Below are positions 62,773-64,000 of a stretch of 64,000 bases of DNA, piece after piece. The stretch is from positions 124,001 to 188,000 of the forward strand of contig NZ_JBPODT010000003.1 of assembly GCF_051390635.1 (NCBI RefSeq), read 5' to 3'. A program made the translations under genes and the position numbers. Below the pieces are notes generated by a model that saw only the letters and a program-made list of their open reading frames with translations, had not been told where the DNA came from and searched no databases. Each line of letters starts with the position of its first letter. Position 1 is the stretch's first letter. Source of the DNA: Microbaculum sp051390635 (GTDB lineage Bacteria; Pseudomonadota; Alphaproteobacteria; Rhizobiales; Tepidamorphaceae).

Positions 62773-64000
62773 GTGAGCGTTACCGAGCCGATCGCCGACC
62801 TCGATCTCCTGCCCGAGCCCTTCGCCGGCTGGTTCGCCGCGCGCGGCTGGGTGCCGCGGCCGCATCAGCTCGCCCTGCTCGCCAAGGCCCGCGCCGGCCG
62901 GTCGGCCCTGCTGATCGCGCCGACCGGGGCGGGCAAGACGCTCGCCGGTTTCCTGCCGAGCCTGGTCGCGCTGGCGGCGACGCCGCGGCACAAGCCCGGC
63001 ACGGCGGCCAGCCGCGCCTCGCCGCTGCACACGCTCTACATCTCGCCACTGAAGGCGCTCGCCGTCGACGTCGCCCGAAACCTCGAGACGCCGATCGCCG
63101 AGATGGGTCTCGACATCCGCGTCGAGACCCGCACCGGCGACACGCCGCAATCGAAGCGCCAGCGCCAGCGCTACGACCCGCCGCAGATGCTGATGACGAC
63201 GCCCGAGCAGATCGCCCTGCTGATCGCCAGTCGCGAGGCGCCGACGCTGTTCGCCAACCTGAAGACGATCGTGCTCGACGAGCTGCATGCCCTGGTCACC
63301 TCCAAGCGCGGCGATCTGCTGGCGCTGGGGATCGCCCGGCTGCGGTCGCTGGCGCCGGGCCTGCGCGTCGTCGGCCTGTCGGCGACCGTCGCCGACCCAC
63401 AGGCGCTCGCCCGCTGGCCGATGGATCAGTCGGACGGCCCCAATGCGGATACCGCCCACGCCGATACCGCCGTCGCCGATCTCGTCGTCGTCGAGAGCGG
63501 CGTCGCCGCCGACGTCGCGATCCTGGCGCCGAAGGAGCGGGTGCCCTGGGCCGGGCATTCGGCCCGCTACGCGCTCGGCGCGATCTATGAGGCGATCCGC
63601 GCGCATCAGACGACGCTCGTCTTCGTCAACACCCGCAGCCAGGCCGAGATGCTGTTCCAGGAACTGTGGCGCATCAACGAGGACGGGCTCGCCATCGCGC
63701 TGCATCACGGTTCCCTCGACGTCGGCCAGCGCCGCAAGGTCGAGGCGGCGATGGTCGCCGGCGCGCTCAAGGCGGTGGTCTGCACCTCCACGCTGGATCT
63801 CGGCGTCGACTGGGGCGACATCGATCTCGTGGTCAATGTCGGCGCGCCGAAGGGCGCGAGCCGGCTGGCCCAGCGCATCGGCCGCGCCAACCACCGCCTC
63901 GACGAGCCGTCCAAGGCCCTGCTGGTGCCCGCCAACCGCTTCGAGGTGATGGAATGCGAGGCGGCGCTGGAGGCGCTCGCCGAGAACGCTCAGGACTCGC
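62773..64000 (+). CDS. lhr: ligase-associated Lhr-type DEXH helicase (3' end beyond window)
   Basis: The first 409 codons of a large helicase of the ligase-associated DNA damage response group (full length usually 800-900 residues). Start GTG 62773 (VSVTEPIADLDLLPEPFA). Motif I is APTGAGKTLAGFLPSL, Ia LHTLYISPLKALAVDV, II VLDELHALVTSKRGD (DExH), III VVGLSATVADPQALA, V CTSTLDLGVDWGDIDLVVNVGAPKGASR, and VI AQRIGRANHRLDEP. In alphaproteobacteria this gene usually sits with a ligase and an exonuclease, which would be downstream of the window end. Truncated by the window edge. Confidence 0.93.
   Translation, partial: MSVTEPIADLDLLPEPFAGWFAARGWVPRPHQLALLAKARAGRSALLIAPTGAGKTLAGFLPSLVALAATPRHKPGTAASRASPLHTLYISPLKALAVDVARNLETPIAEMGLDIRVETRTGDTPQSKRQRQRYDPPQMLMTTPEQIALLIASREAPTLFANLKTIVLDELHALVTSKRGDLLALGIARLRSLAPGLRVVGLSATVADPQALARWPMDQSDGPNADTAHADTAVADLVVVESGVAADVAILAPKERVPWAGHSARYALGAIYEAIRAHQTTLVFVNTRSQAEMLFQELWRINEDGLAIALHHGSLDVGQRRKVEAAMVAGALKAVVCTSTLDLGVDWGDIDLVVNVGAPKGASRLAQRIGRANHRLDEPSKALLVPANRFEVMECEAALEALAENAQDS

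Noticed and set aside
62751..63590. Plus-strand open frame at the right end
   Set aside because: It is a shadow of the Lhr helicase, whose correct frame starts at 62773 and continues beyond the window.

Overview
The window looks like chromosomal DNA of a high-GC alphaproteobacterium, most likely of the order Hyphomicrobiales (Rhizobiales). This is inferred from gene content: a PutA without a DNA-binding domain beside a divergent Lrp-type PutR, a class I lysyl-tRNA synthetase, an imelysin / di-heme oxidoreductase / DUF1513 operon, and a non-pyrrolysine MttB homologue. Most genes are tightly packed, with many ATGA, GTGA and TGATG overlaps that suggest translational coupling.

Layout. 1-8.9 kb is a phosphate block: phoR and pstS-pstC-pstA-pstB-phoU on the minus strand with a Pho-box-like site before pstS, divergent from polyphosphate kinase 2 and a CYTH phosphatase. 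9-13.9 kb holds a small acidic protein, Dps, the PutR/PutA proline catabolic pair and a PhnA-like protein. 14-19.1 kb is a four-gene periplasmic imelysin operon preceded by a perfect palindrome resembling an iron control element. 19.1-26.7 kb has an L,D-transpeptidase, a TMADH/DgcA-like flavoenzyme coupled to an MttB homologue, a LysR regulator, and a divergent GNAT-like / GNAT / isochorismatase-like cluster. 26.9-34.2 kb carries DUF952-pyrD-arsC, the bo3-type quinol oxidase operon cyoABCD and a MATE exporter. 34.4-37.8 kb is miscellaneous housekeeping. 38-41.4 kb is a small, less GC-rich patch with a TPR adenylate cyclase and a GFA-fold protein among degenerate non-coding repeats. 41.5-51.2 kb has lysK, a secreted nuclease-like protein overlapping lysK tail to tail, an S24 repressor, a truncated globin coupled to a PAS-cyclase, a hydrolase, a sterol desaturase, a solute-binding protein and a GT2 glycosyltransferase.

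51.1-61.46 kb is a 10.3-kb integrated element in tRNA-Gly(CCC), bounded by a perfect 54-bp direct repeat. It encodes a tyrosine integrase, a small protein overlapping it, an XRE repressor with two matching operators, a MerR-like regulator whose promoter lies inside a 10-bp inverted repeat, an HK97-type prohead protease / major capsid fusion, a winged-helix protein that could be a replication protein, and a cargo of AT-richer minus-strand genes including an AlbA_2 (Schlafen-like) protein and three unrecognised proteins. There is no terminase, portal or tail gene, so the element looks like a capsid-bearing phage satellite or a strongly reduced prophage with possible defence cargo. This is the most interesting object in the window. 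After the tRNA come a radical SAM protein and the start of a ligase-associated Lhr-type helicase that runs off the end.

The second most interesting feature is the globin-cyclase pair (45.1-46.5 kb), which looks like a two-protein haem-based gas sensor making a cyclic nucleotide.
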